Source of the DNA: Brevundimonas subvibrioides
Lineage (GTDB): Bacteria; Pseudomonadota; Alphaproteobacteria; Caulobacterales; Caulobacteraceae
Direction of reading: 5' to 3'
NCBI RefSeq assembly: GCF_002280785.1
Contig: NZ_NCEQ01000001.1
Span: 248,001-312,000, forward strand
DNA length: 64,000 nt
A program made the translations under genes and the position numbers. Below, piece after piece: positions 51,060 to 61,027 of the stretch (position 1 is the first letter of the stretch; each line of letters begins with the position of its first letter). The notes under the pieces were generated by a model, which did no database searches, had not been told where the DNA came from, and was given only the letters and a program-made list of their open reading frames with translations.

Positions 51060-51341
51060 TCAGCCGCGCGAGTCGACGGAGATGTCGATGATCTGACCGT
51101 CGCGCTCGAAGCGGAAGACATAGCTGTTGCCGCGCAGGCCGAGCGAGCCGACGAAGCGGGCACCGCGAGCCCGCGACTGGGCGATTCCCTGGGCCTCCGC
51201 CTCGCTGATGCGACGCGGCTCACGCTGGAGCTCCTGCCCGTTCCGGTCGCCGCCACGGTTGCCACGATCCTGTGCGTTCGCGGCGCTCAGCGGCGCTGCG
51301 GCGATCAGGACGGACAGAAGGAGGACGGACAGGCGGGTCAT
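51060..51341 (-). CDS. Small periplasmic PepSY-like protein
   Basis: 93 residues. Signal peptide MTRLSVLLLSVLIAAAPLSAANA, then a short Arg/Asn/Gly-rich linker and a PepSY-like domain: RRISEAEAQGIAQSRARGARFVGSLGLRGNSYVFRFERDGQIIDISVD. It is the first gene of an operon with the FeuP/FeuQ-like pair. Small periplasmic proteins in this position are known to modulate the kinase (FeuN of Sinorhizobium restrains FeuQ), so a regulatory role is likely but inferred. Confidence 0.78.
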   Translation of the reverse strand: MTRLSVLLLSVLIAAAPLSAANAQDRGNRGGDRNGQELQREPRRISEAEAQGIAQSRARGARFVGSLGLRGNSYVFRFERDGQIIDISVDSRG

Positions 51342-51518
51342 GGGGCGTCTTATGGGGCCGGCGCTCTGAACGGCGGCTGAACGCGAAGCTTAGGGACGTT
51401 TAACTTCCGGGGAAACGGGCCTCTCGCAGGGGATGAACGGAACCTGACCCGGCCGGTTCAGGATCGGCTCAGTGGCGATCCGCTTTCATCAGGTCAACGC
51501 AGGCGATCGCGTTGCAGC

Positions 51519-51665
51519 GAGTTCAACGCCCTGCTGCGCCTTGAGGCGAATTACCGTCGCGGCGGCCTGACGGCCTGGGAACGGACCGACCTCGATCGTC
51601 GTTTTGACCGTCTGTCGGCCTCGATCAGCGAGCAACGCCGCGACCGCGACAATCGTCGCCACTGA
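51519..51665 (+). pseudogene. 3' remnant of a paralogue of the exported Gly/Arg-rich protein
   Basis: The + frame reads EFNALLRLEANYRRGGLTAW, then ERTDLDRRFDRLSASISEQR and RDRDNRRH before TGA. It lines up with the end of the 29424-29834 protein (DEYQRLEWRYRRDGLSRWER ... RDLQDRLDRIERNLREERRD RDGRRW). Upstream, the frame has neither a start codon nor a signal peptide. A one-base shift around 51515 would continue a related segment (STQAIALQ). So this is a truncated, frameshifted gene end. A strong terminator still follows it. Confidence 0.7.
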
Positions 51666-51716
51666 CGGTTCGTGAGCTTCGGGCGGCTGTGCCGAAGACA
51701 CGGTCGCTCGCAAGGC

Positions 51717-51750
51717 GGGGGGCGTGGTCCGAAAGGGTCACGCCCCCTTT
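51717..51750 (+). terminator. Intrinsic terminator after the 51519 remnant
   Basis: GGGGGCGTG (51718-51726) and CACGCCCCC (51739-51747) pair perfectly, with a 12-nt loop and a following TTTC. The orientation is +, so it belonged to the decayed gene; it now also separates it from the facing PhzF gene. Confidence 0.8.
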
Positions 51751-51761
51751 CAGTCCGTGGA

Positions 51762-52565
51762 TCAGAACCGCAACACCGACCCCATGACGGTCACGGCATG
51801 CCCGCGGATCAACACCCGGTCGCCCGCCAGCTCGGTCTCGAACCGCGCGCCCCGCCCGGGACAGGCCTGTTCGAAGGTGACGTTGCTCCGGTCAAGCTTC
51901 ATCGCGAACAAGGGCGCCAGGCCGCACCGGGCCGAGCCCGTCGCCGGATCCTCGTCGATCCCGCAGCCGGGTCCGAAAAACCGATCCACGACATCGACCC
52001 CGTCATCCGACAGGGCCGCAGCGATCACCTGTCCGCGCTCCATCGCCCCGTCTCCGAACGCCAGCAGGGCCGGGATGTCCGGGGTCAGGCCGCGCACCGT
52101 CGCCGCATCCGCCATGACCGCGATCAGATACCGGCTGGCCCAGACCTCGAGCGGCGCGGCGCCGAGGGCCTCCGCCAGCCCCTTCGGGGTCTCGACGCGT
52201 GTCAGGGGGTCAGCCGGAAAGTTCATCTCATAACCCTCGCCGAACCGCCCCACAGTCAGCGGGCCCGACGCGGTGTCGAAGGTCAGTTGGCGCGCCTCAA
52301 CACCCAGCTCGCGCCACAGCACATGCGCCGCCGCCAGGGTGGCGTGACCGCACAGGGACACCTCCACTGTCGGGGTGAACCAGCGCAGGTCGAACCGCGA
52401 GGGGCTCGCGGTCGTTCGCAGAAAGGCGGTCTCCGAGTGATTGTTCTCCGCCGCCAGCGACTGCATCCACCCGGTGTCAGGCCAGGCGTCCAGCGGCTCA
52501 AGCACGGCGGCGGGGTTGCCCATGAACGGGCGTTCGGCGAAGGCGTCGACGGTCCACTGGCGCAT
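51762..52565 (-). CDS. PhzF-family isomerase
   Basis: 267 residues. The family start is [22 protein letters not shown], with the catalytic Glu45 in [10 protein letters not shown]. Later come [16 protein letters not shown], and [24 protein letters not shown], the second Gly-rich turn of the diaminopimelate-epimerase-like fold. In phenazine producers PhzF isomerises DHHA, but most family members are of unknown substrate, and no other phz gene is present. Monocistronic, convergent with the remnant gene's terminator. Confidence 0.9.
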   Translation of the reverse strand: MRQWTVDAFAERPFMGNPAAVLEPLDAWPDTGWMQSLAAENNHSETAFLRTTASPSRFDLRWFTPTVEVSLCGHATLAAAHVLWRELGVEARQLTFDTASGPLTVGRFGEGYEMNFPADPLTRVETPKGLAEALGAAPLEVWASRYLIAVMADAATVRGLTPDIPALLAFGDGAMERGQVIAAALSDDGVDVVDRFFGPGCGIDEDPATGSARCGLAPLFAMKLDRSNVTFEQACPGRGARFETELAGDRVLIRGHAVTVMGSVLRF

Positions 52566-52614
52566 GCCGCCGGGCTTAAGCTAGGACGCGAGGAGAGACC
52601 AGACGGACCCGCCC

Positions 52615-53049
52615 ATGACCGCCGCCCTGACCACTGATTTCAACGAGGCCCGCCTGCGCACGGCCTGGCGCTGGATCGCCGAGGAAAGCTACTGGGGCGC
52701 CCGCATTCCGTGGACCATGTTCGAGCGGGCCTGTCGCGGTTCGCTCTGTTTTGGCCTGGTCGAGGACGGAGACCTGCTCGCCTTCGCCCGCGTCGTCACG
52801 GATCAGGCCACCTTCGCCTGGCTGTGCGACGTCTTCGTCGACGACCGGGCGCGCGGCCGGGGTCTGGGCAAGCAGCTGATGCAGGACATCCTCGCCGATC
52901 CCCGACTGCAGGATCTGCGTCGCTGGGGCCTCGCCACCGCCGACGCCCACGGCCTCTATTCGCAATACGGCTTCGAAGCCGCGGACCCTCTGCGCCATAT
53001 GGAGCGGGTCGACCGGGACATCTATCCGGTGCTGTCGCCGACGACCTGA
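52615..53049 (+). CDS. GNAT-family N-acetyltransferase
   Basis: 144 residues. The acetyl-CoA-binding motif A is VFVDDRARGRGLGKQLMQDIL (R-G-R-G-L-G), preceded by LVEDGDLLAFARVVTDQATFAWL. The end has LATADAHGLYSQYGFEAADP, the usual beta5-alpha4 region with Tyr. Substrate unknown. It is divergent from phzF and its last 28 bp overlap the end of the convergent nucleotidyltransferase gene. Confidence 0.88.
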   Translation: MTAALTTDFNEARLRTAWRWIAEESYWGARIPWTMFERACRGSLCFGLVEDGDLLAFARVVTDQATFAWLCDVFVDDRARGRGLGKQLMQDILADPRLQDLRRWGLATADAHGLYSQYGFEAADPLRHMERVDRDIYPVLSPTT

Positions 53050-53603
53050 AGCTCGGGCCAGCGCAAGCGGGCGCTGGCGACGACCTTGTCCCAGCCCCGG
53101 GCCAGCGGCCGGTTCGGATTGGGCCGGATGACCCTGTCGAACACGTCCTGAAGCCCGAACGGCGCGGCGACGCTGATCGTATCGTCGTCCTCCAGCCGCA
53201 CCCCGATCGCGAAGGCCGGCGCCACGAACCGCGCCAGGGCCGCATCGGTATCCGGCAGCGGCTCATAGTCCTCGCCGAACCGGTCATGGAACCACAGATG
53301 CACCCGCGCCTGGTTCCGCACCTCGACATCACTGCGGAAGGGCTCGTCGAAGGCCGCCGCGACCCGCTTTATGACCCCGTCCTCGGCGTCCCACGACGTG
53401 TCCGGATCGAAATAGCCGAGGTCGAAATCCTTGCGGCCATAGCCCACGGGCCGCCCCGCCACGGCGTTCCACACCGACTGATAGACCGCGCCGGAAAACA
53501 CGCGCCAGTCAGTCAGGCCCAGGCCGCGCACGGTCGCCAGCACATGCATCAGGTCGGCGTCCGCCCGGACGATCTCGACCAGCCGCGTCTCAAGATCGCT
53601 CAT
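53022..53603 (-). CDS. Nucleotidyltransferase family protein (NTP_transf_6 type)
   Basis: 193 residues. The nucleotidyltransferase-like core is WRVFSGAVYQSVWNAVAGRP, then GRKDFDLGYFDPDTSWDAED, with the acidic D-F-D-L-G-Y-F-D motif. HLWFHDRFGEDYEPLPDTDAAL follows. This build is that of the DUF925/NTP_transf_6 family, whose substrates are unknown. The ATG overlaps the start region of thiD's end: its first codon overlaps the thiD stop by 4 bp, so the two genes are coupled. Confidence 0.82.
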   Translation of the reverse strand: MSDLETRLVEIVRADADLMHVLATVRGLGLTDWRVFSGAVYQSVWNAVAGRPVGYGRKDFDLGYFDPDTSWDAEDGVIKRVAAAFDEPFRSDVEVRNQARVHLWFHDRFGEDYEPLPDTDAALARFVAPAFAIGVRLEDDDTISVAAPFGLQDVFDRVIRPNPNRPLARGWDKVVASARLRWPELQVVGDSTG

Positions 53604-54412
53604 CGCGCGTCCCTCAGGGGCCAGCCATGATCCAGCGGGCCGTGTCCGCCGCCGAGACCCGGCGCCCGCCGGATCGCCTCGGACACATAGGCCCAGGCCT
53701 CCGCCACCGCGACCTCGAGCGGCCGGCCCTGCGCCAGACCCGCCGCGATGGCGCTGGCCAGGGTGCAGCCCGTGCCGTGGGTCGAGGTCGTCTCGATGCG
53801 CGGCCCCTCCAGCAGGGTCTCACCCGATGGCGTGACCAGCAGGTCGACGATGGTCTCCCCCGGCACATGGCCCCCCTTCATCAGCACCGCGCGGGCTCCG
53901 AGGTTCAGCAACGCCGCCCCCGCCCGACGCTGCCCCTCCAGATCCTCGACCGCGATCCCGGTCAGGGCCTCGGCCTCCGGCGCATTGGGCGTCAGCAGGG
54001 TCGCGCGCGGGATCATCAGGCTTCGCACCGCCTGCACCGCGTCATTGTCCAGCAGGGCCGCGCCGCCCTTGGCCACCATGACCGGATCGACCACGACCGG
54101 CGCACGCGACGTATCGAGGACGGCCGCCACCCGCTCGACCACCGCCACCGAGCCCAGCATGCCGGTCTTGATTGCATCGGCCCCGATGTCGTCCAGCACC
54201 GCCCGCGCCTGGGCCTCGATCAGATCCAGAGGCAGGGGGTGCACGCCGTGGACGCCGAACGTGTTCTGCACCGTGATTGCGGTGATCGATGTCGCCGCAT
54301 AGCCGCCCATGGCGGTCACGGCCTTGATGTCGGCCTGAATTCCCGCCCCGCCGCCGGAATCCGATCCGGCGATGATCAGGACGCGGCCGAGGAAGGAAGA
54401 TGATTGTGACAT
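53600..54412 (-). CDS. thiD: Hydroxymethylpyrimidine/phosphomethylpyrimidine kinase
   Basis: Two successive phosphorylations of HMP in thiamine synthesis; cytosolic ribokinase-fold enzyme. 270 residues from MSQSSSFLGRVL (an in-frame ATG 6 codons upstream is possible). Motifs: IIAGSDSGGGAGIQADIKAV, TAITVQNTFGVHGVHPLP, DIGADAIKTGMLGS, PVVVDPVMVAKGG and, with the anion hole and catalytic Asp-type loop, STHGTGCTLASAIAAGLA. It precedes a nucleotidyltransferase gene by overlap and follows folP on the same strand. Confidence 0.95.
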   Translation of the reverse strand: MSQSSSFLGRVLIIAGSDSGGGAGIQADIKAVTAMGGYAATSITAITVQNTFGVHGVHPLPLDLIEAQARAVLDDIGADAIKTGMLGSVAVVERVAAVLDTSRAPVVVDPVMVAKGGAALLDNDAVQAVRSLMIPRATLLTPNAPEAEALTGIAVEDLEGQRRAGAALLNLGARAVLMKGGHVPGETIVDLLVTPSGETLLEGPRIETTSTHGTGCTLASAIAAGLAQGRPLEVAVAEAWAYVSEAIRRAPGLGGGHGPLDHGWPLRDAR

Positions 54413-54457
54413 GGCGGCTGGATGCGTCACCGGCGCGGAATCGGCAAGGCCCGCCCT

Positions 54458-55276
54458 CTACCTGGCGGCGGCGGCGGCCACCGCCGCCTGGACCGCCAGG
54501 GCCTGCACCGTCTCGCGCACATCGTGGACGCGGATCACCGACGCACCGCGACGGGCGCCTTCCAGCGCGAGGGCGATCGAGCCGCCCAGCCGGTCGCCCG
54601 CCTCCGTCGCTGACGGGTCGATGTTCCGGATCATGCGCTTGCGACTGGCCCCCAGCAGCACCGGGAAGCCCAGCTCCGCCAGCGTCCCCAGCCCGGCGAT
54701 CAGCGCCAGATTGTGCTCGATCGTCTTGCCGAAGCCGATGCCGGGATCGAGCGTGATCTTCTCGCGCCCCACCCCCGCCGCCATCGCCGCCTCGGCCCGA
54801 TCGGCCAGATAGTCGCGCACCTCGGCGACCACGTCGGCATAGCGCGGCTCGACCTGCATGCTGCGCGGTTCGCCCAGCATGTGCATCAGCACGACGTCGC
54901 AGCCCAGTTCCGCCGCGACCTCCGGCGCATCGGGCGAATACGTCAGCGCCGTCACGTCGTTCCAGATCTTCGCCCCCGCCGCCACCGCCGCCCGGGCGGC
55001 CTCGGGCTTCATCGTGTCGATCGAGATCGGCCCGTGCCAGCGCGCGTGCACCGCCGCGATCACCGGCGCCGTCCGCGCGATCTCCTCGTGCACAGCGACC
55101 GGCTCGGCCCCCGGCCGCGTCGATTCTCCGCCGATGTCGAGGATGTCCGCCCCGTCCCCGATCAGCCGCATCGCCTGGGCCAGGCCGCCCTCGACCGAGG
55201 CGTGCAGGCCCCCGTCGGAGAAACTGTCCGGCGTGACGTTCAGGATGCCCATGACGCGGGGCCGGATCGAACTCAT
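54458..55276 (-). CDS. folP: Dihydropteroate synthase
   Basis: Joins 6-hydroxymethyl-dihydropterin diphosphate and p-aminobenzoate in folate synthesis; the target of sulfonamides. 272 residues. Signatures: MGILNVTPDSFSDGG at the start, DILDIGGESTRPGAEP, SIDTMKPEAARAA, DVVLMHMLGEP, TLDPGIGFGKTIEHNLAL, and the SRKRMI loop. The C-terminus has VIRVHDVRETVQAL. It is well separated from folB at 12.9 kb. Same strand as thiD, 45 bp upstream, so possibly co-transcribed. Confidence 0.96.
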   Translation of the reverse strand: MSSIRPRVMGILNVTPDSFSDGGLHASVEGGLAQAMRLIGDGADILDIGGESTRPGAEPVAVHEEIARTAPVIAAVHARWHGPISIDTMKPEAARAAVAAGAKIWNDVTALTYSPDAPEVAAELGCDVVLMHMLGEPRSMQVEPRYADVVAEVRDYLADRAEAAMAAGVGREKITLDPGIGFGKTIEHNLALIAGLGTLAELGFPVLLGASRKRMIRNIDPSATEAGDRLGGSIALALEGARRGASVIRVHDVRETVQALAVQAAVAAAAAR

Positions 55277-55307
55277 GCGCTGTTCCCGGCCCTCTTCTGC
55301 GGCGCCA

Positions 55308-55610
55308 TCAGTCCCTCTTTCCGATCAGTCCGCCCAGGGCTTCAAGATAGGCGGCGAAAGCCTTTCGGCCAGAGGGTGTGAGGGTGACGCGGGTCAAGGG
55401 CTTGTTGTTCTGGAAGCTCTTGTCGATCGCGACATAGCCGGCCTCGTCCAGCTTCTTCAGATGGACCGACAGATTGCCCTGGGTCGCCTCCAGCACCGTC
55501 TTCAGCTCGGTGAAGTCGGCGGTCTCTACGTCGGCCAGATAGACCATGATCCCCAGCCGCATGCGACCGTGGATGACCTCGTCGATCCGGCCGAGATCGG
55601 TCAGGGCCAT
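55308..55610 (-). CDS. Winged-helix transcriptional regulator
   Basis: 100 residues from MALTDLGRIDEVIHGRMRLGIM. The helix-turn-helix is ADFTELKTVLEATQGNLSVHLKKLDEAGYVAIDK, and the wing is RVTLTPSGRKAFAAYL. It belongs to the small HTH_34 / MarR-ArsR-like group. It starts 4 bp after the stop of a membrane-protein gene, a common pairing in which the regulator controls the membrane protein. No effector-binding Cys or His cluster is visible. Confidence 0.85.
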   Translation of the reverse strand: MALTDLGRIDEVIHGRMRLGIMVYLADVETADFTELKTVLEATQGNLSVHLKKLDEAGYVAIDKSFQNNKPLTRVTLTPSGRKAFAAYLEALGGLIGKRD

Positions 55611-55614
55611 GGAG

Positions 55615-56268
55615 TCAGGCGGCCTTGCTCTGGGCTTCGCGCAGCATGATCCAGCCCGGCAGGGCGAACAGAAGGAACAGGGCGGCGGTGCAGACATAGA
55701 GATACTGGTCCGGCTGGCGCACCAGCAGCCCCAGCGCCACGGCCGTCAGCCAGCCGCCGGCCGACGTCGCCAGCATCCACGCCTTCTTCTTCAGCACCCA
55801 GGCCACGGACCACGCCGCAGCCTGCAGCCCGAACACCACGGCCGGATAATAGAGCCAGAGGGCGAAGTCATTGTCCCGCCACGCCCCGACGCCGAAGATG
55901 ATGATCATGGCCAGATTGACCATGCCCGCGCTGGAGAAGCCCGCGTTCAGCGTCCGCGTCGCCAGTGGGCCGCGATTGCCGCCGCCGCCCTGGCGCATGT
56001 CCCGGATCGAGGCCCAGGCGATGGTGGCGCAGACCGCGACGGTGATGCCGACGACGAAGGCGAGGTTGGCCAGGTCGGGCCAGCGGATCACGCCGACCAT
56101 CTGGCCGATGTGGAACAGGCACTGCAGTCCATAGAGCAGCCCGCCCGCAAGATAGCAGATGGCCATTGTGATCGACGGCTTGCCGCCGCCCTCGACGATC
56201 GAGCGCAGGAAGGCGAGGTCGGCTTCCGCAGAACGGGGAGCGGACGGCTTGCTGGAGCTGGCGGGCAT
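55615..56268 (-). CDS. Six-helix membrane protein paired with HTH regulator
   Basis: 217 residues. A polar N-terminus of ~30 residues (MPASSSKPSAPRSAEADLAFLRSIVEGGG) is followed by about six hydrophobic segments: ITMAICYLAGGLLYGLQCLF, LANLAFVVGITVAVCATIAWAS, GMVNLAMIIIFGVGAW, LWLYYPAVVFGLQAAAWSVAWVL, LATSAGGWLTAVALGLLV, YLYVCTAALFLLFALPGWIML. Operon with the winged-helix regulator downstream. Family not recognised beyond this frequent pairing. Confidence 0.72.
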   Translation of the reverse strand: MPASSSKPSAPRSAEADLAFLRSIVEGGGKPSITMAICYLAGGLLYGLQCLFHIGQMVGVIRWPDLANLAFVVGITVAVCATIAWASIRDMRQGGGGNRGPLATRTLNAGFSSAGMVNLAMIIIFGVGAWRDNDFALWLYYPAVVFGLQAAAWSVAWVLKKKAWMLATSAGGWLTAVALGLLVRQPDQYLYVCTAALFLLFALPGWIMLREAQSKAA

Positions 56269-56328
56269 GGGCGATTCTCTCGTGCGACCGGCCCGCCCGG
56301 GGTGGACGAGCCGGCCGGGCTTGGCAAG

Positions 56329-57543
56329 CTATTCGGCGGGAACGGCCGCGACGGGCTGAGCCTTGCGCCACGGCACGCGCCGCCCGTTCAGCCAGCGGCC
56401 CATGAAGCTGTGGCGGATCAGCAGCTCATAGGTGATCAGGCAGACGGCGAAGACGCCCAGCGACACCCCGCCCAGCTTCAGCCACCAGGGCCCGGCCCAG
56501 TCCTGCACCCAGACCTGGGCCAGCATGACCAGCGGCAGGTGCAGGATGTAGACCCAGTAGGAGGCGTCGGCGAGATAGCGCCGCACCGCGCTGTGTCCCG
56601 AAAGGAAGCGCAGGCACAGCCCCATGGCCGCGAAGGCCGAGGCATAGACCGCCAGGGCCGTCACCGCCGCCGCGATCGCCTTCTCGTCCGTCAGCTCGAC
56701 CATGGGGGTGATCTTCGGTCCGCCGGCCAGACTCCAGGCGGCGGCGCCCGACACCACGGCGATGGCCAGGAACAGCGGCGTCCAGGCGGCGATCCGGTTC
56801 AGCAGGTCGCGCCGACGGTCCAGCAGGAAGCCGAGGCCGAACGCCAGGCCGAACCCGACCAGGGACGCCGTATGGGGAACCAGTCCCGCATCCGGCGTCG
56901 GCACGGCGAAGAAGGCGATCCATTTCGGGTCCAGATACAGGGCCAGGGCCAGGGGCGCGGCCAGAACGGCCGGCGTCCACGGCCCGATCAAGGCGCCGGT
57001 GACCCTGTCCACGACCCGACCCCAGCCGCCGTCCTTGTCCAGCATCGCGAACGGCGCGCGCAGGATCAGGACCGCCGCGTAGAACAGCGTCAGCACGTAC
57101 AGGAACCAGAGATGGGTCAGCGGGACGTTGGTCCAGTCATAGGTCGGCGGCGGAGGCGGCGGGGCGCCCGGCACGATCAGGCCGTTCATGTGAGACGTCC
57201 AGATCAGGGCTCCGACGATGCCGACCATGACCGGGAACCAGAAGGCGGCCAGCGGTCCCGTGATCCGCAGGACCCGGTCCTTCGCAAAGCTCAGCCAGCC
57301 CCGACGGGCCAGCATCATATGGGCGAACAGTCCGGCGATCAGGAAGAAGGCGGTCATCCGGAACAGGTGGATGGCGAAGAACAGCCCCGCCGCGCCGATG
57401 GACCGGCTGTCGTCCGCGACGATCCAGATCTGCTGCGGAAAGAAGGCGAGGCTGGCGTGCAGGACGACGCCCAGCAGCAGGGCGCCCGCCCTCAGGGCGT
57501 CCAGTCCATGCAGCCGTTCCGGCCGGTCGGTGTCGGTGGTCAT
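56329..57543 (-). CDS. Acyltransferase-3-family membrane protein (OpgC-like)
   Basis: 404 residues from MTTDTDRPERLHGLDALRAG. Ten to eleven membrane segments. The family hallmarks are RLHGLDALRAGALLLGVVLHASLAF (R-x-D-x-L-R and the catalytic-type His) and FFAIHLFRMTAFFLIAGLFAHMML. This matches the acyltransferase_3 group that includes OpgC/MdoC, which adds succinyl groups to periplasmic glucans. The Pro-rich loop PGAPPPPPPTYDW is exposed. The glucan role would fit with the FeuPQ-like system at 49-51 kb, but that link is only speculative. Confidence 0.84.
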   Translation of the reverse strand: MTTDTDRPERLHGLDALRAGALLLGVVLHASLAFFPQQIWIVADDSRSIGAAGLFFAIHLFRMTAFFLIAGLFAHMMLARRGWLSFAKDRVLRITGPLAAFWFPVMVGIVGALIWTSHMNGLIVPGAPPPPPPTYDWTNVPLTHLWFLYVLTLFYAAVLILRAPFAMLDKDGGWGRVVDRVTGALIGPWTPAVLAAPLALALYLDPKWIAFFAVPTPDAGLVPHTASLVGFGLAFGLGFLLDRRRDLLNRIAAWTPLFLAIAVVSGAAAWSLAGGPKITPMVELTDEKAIAAAVTALAVYASAFAAMGLCLRFLSGHSAVRRYLADASYWVYILHLPLVMLAQVWVQDWAGPWWLKLGGVSLGVFAVCLITYELLIRHSFMGRWLNGRRVPWRKAQPVAAVPAE

Positions 57544-57610
57544 GATGGCTCTCCCCTCGTGTGGAGAGCGGTTTCTCACAGACTTGTTTGATATGCAAAC
57601 TTGTTCGCTA

Positions 57611-57650
57611 GAAAGAACCCCGCCCCGATCTCTCAAGGCGGGGTTCCGAA
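57611..57650 (-). terminator. ftsH terminator
   Basis: GAACCCCGCC (57615-57624) and GGCGGGGTTC (57637-57646) are perfect 10-bp reverse complements around a 12-nt loop. In the - direction the hairpin lies 7 bp after the ftsH stop and is followed by TTTCTAG. Confidence 0.85.
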
Positions 57651-57653
57651 GGC

Positions 57654-59603
<1,950 letters not shown>

Positions 59604-59659
59604 TGGTCTGAAATCCTCGTCGCCGACCTCGTGAGCCGGGAGATGTTACGTCGTTGTCG

Positions 59660-61027
59660 TCAAAATAGGTCAGGCGGCGGCGTTTCGCCATGGATGGTTC
59701 CGGCAAGGTCGCTTTCCTGCGTCGTTTCGCCCGAGGACGCCCACCGGGCGAGGCTCAGACGGCGCGGCCCCAGGGTGCGAACCTCGGCCTTTCTCCATGC
59801 AAGAACCGGCGCACCCCCGCCGTCCCGGATCAGGACCGGCAGGGCCGCCCGCGCCCAGGCCGGAACCGCGTTCACGATAGCGCGATCCGCCTTCGACAGG
59901 ACGTTCAGGCGACCCAGCGCGGCAGTCGCGATCCAGCCGGGCTCGCGTCCGGTGATCTCATAACGACCGTCCCAGACGACAGACACGCCCGGGTGCAGGG
60001 CGATCTCGGCGGCGGGCCGACGGCGCATCTCGCCCGCCTCGCGGCCGACGATAACCGTCTCCCCCAGAGCCTCGACCCGCGCGCCGGCGAGGGTGGCGAT
60101 GAAGTCTTCGCCTGACGCCAGCCGACCAGCGAGCGCCTCCAGCCGATCCCCGCGCGGCGGCGTCTCGTTTCCGGACGCACACAGCAGGGCCGCGGCCAGA
60201 GCCGCAGAGGGGGTTGAGCGATCCACCACGAATCCCTCTCCCAGTGGGAGAGGGATTGAGCGCACCACGGCCTGCCGTCGATCTTGCGCGAAAGGCTGAG
60301 GGGCAAGGCCCTCACCGGGACGCACCGGCCCCCTCACCCTTTCGGCTTGCGCATCGCTTCGCCCTGCGAGCCTCAAGCCCTCTCCCTCCGGGAAAGGGGT
60401 CAGGGCGGCACGCGCTCGTCCCCGCCCGAACACCGCATTCCCCGGATCCTCGATCCAGTCCTCCCCGGCCTGGCGCAGAATGGCACGCAGCGCCTCGCGC
60501 CCCTCCCCCAGCATCGGGCGCAGCAGCATCAGCCCCCGCCCCTCCGGCCAGGCCGGCGATGGCGACCATTCCCGCAACCGGCCCAGGGTCGAGCCCCGCG
60601 CCCGCATCCAGTCGCCCTCGGCGATGTCATCGGCCGTGTGGGCGAACAGCACCACCTTCGCCCCCGCCTCGCGCGCGGCCTCCGCGATCAGGCCATGCCG
60701 GGCCCGGCGGGCGGCGGCGGGCAGGCCGGTCGACGGCTTCGCCCCCTCCCAGCGACGCTCGATCCAGTCCGCCCCCGACGCCCGGGCCGCCGCCTCGCAG
60801 CGCCGGCTCCAGTCGCGGCTGTCCGGGTTCAGCCGATGATCGACGGTGATCGCCAGCAGCCGCCGGCCGGACGCCCGGGCCCAGGCCGCCGCGATCCGCA
60901 GCAGAGCCATGGAGTCCCCGCCGCCGGACAGGGCCAGGGCCAGGGGATGATCGACATCCTTCTGAAGCCGCGCCTCCAGCCGCGCCGCGACCCGGCCTTC
61001 CAGCCCGGTCGGGTCGGTCGGGTTCAG
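59660..61027 (-). CDS. tilS: tRNA(Ile)-lysidine synthase with an in-frame repeat insertion
   Basis: Converts C34 of tRNA-Ile(CAU) to lysidine, which is essential for reading AUA. 455 residues. The PP-loop LALSGGGDSMALLRIAAAWA gives SGGGDS at 34-39. ITVDHRLNPDSRDW, FAHTADDIAE (with HTxDD) and GLMLLRPMLGEGREALRAIL are TilS motifs. No ATG, GTG or TTG occurs in frame before the PP-loop within this gene; a CTG at 61027 overlaps the cpoB stop (CTGA) and is the likely start. Residues ~210-266 are encoded by a palindromic element inserted after GRGRARAAL. Confidence 0.87.
   Translation of the reverse strand: MNPTDPTGLEGRVAARLEARLQKDVDHPLALALSGGGDSMALLRIAAAWARASGRRLLAITVDHRLNPDSRDWSRRCEAAARASGADWIERRWEGAKPSTGLPAAARRARHGLIAEAAREAGAKVVLFAHTADDIAEGDWMRARGSTLGRLREWSPSPAWPEGRGLMLLRPMLGEGREALRAILRQAGEDWIEDPGNAVFGRGRARAALTPFPEGEGLRLAGRSDAQAERVRGPVRPGEGLAPQPFAQDRRQAVVRSIPLPLGEGFVVDRSTPSAALAAALLCASGNETPPRGDRLEALAGRLASGEDFIATLAGARVEALGETVIVGREAGEMRRRPAAEIALHPGVSVVWDGRYEITGREPGWIATAALGRLNVLSKADRAIVNAVPAWARAALPVLIRDGGGAPVLAWRKAEVRTLGPRRLSLARWASSGETTQESDLAGTIHGETPPPDLF
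60231..60400. repeat. Composite palindromic element R9 (family E) inside tilS
   Basis: The left hairpin AATCCCTCTCCC...GGGAGAGGGATT (60231-60257) and the right hairpin CCCTCTCCC-TCC-GGGAAAGGGG (60378-60399) flank inner boxes of the GGGTGAGGG/GCCCTCACC type. Total span is about 170 bp, all open in the tilS frame. It adds about 57 residues, including FPEGEGLRLAGRSD and SIPLPLGEGF. Confidence 0.85.
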
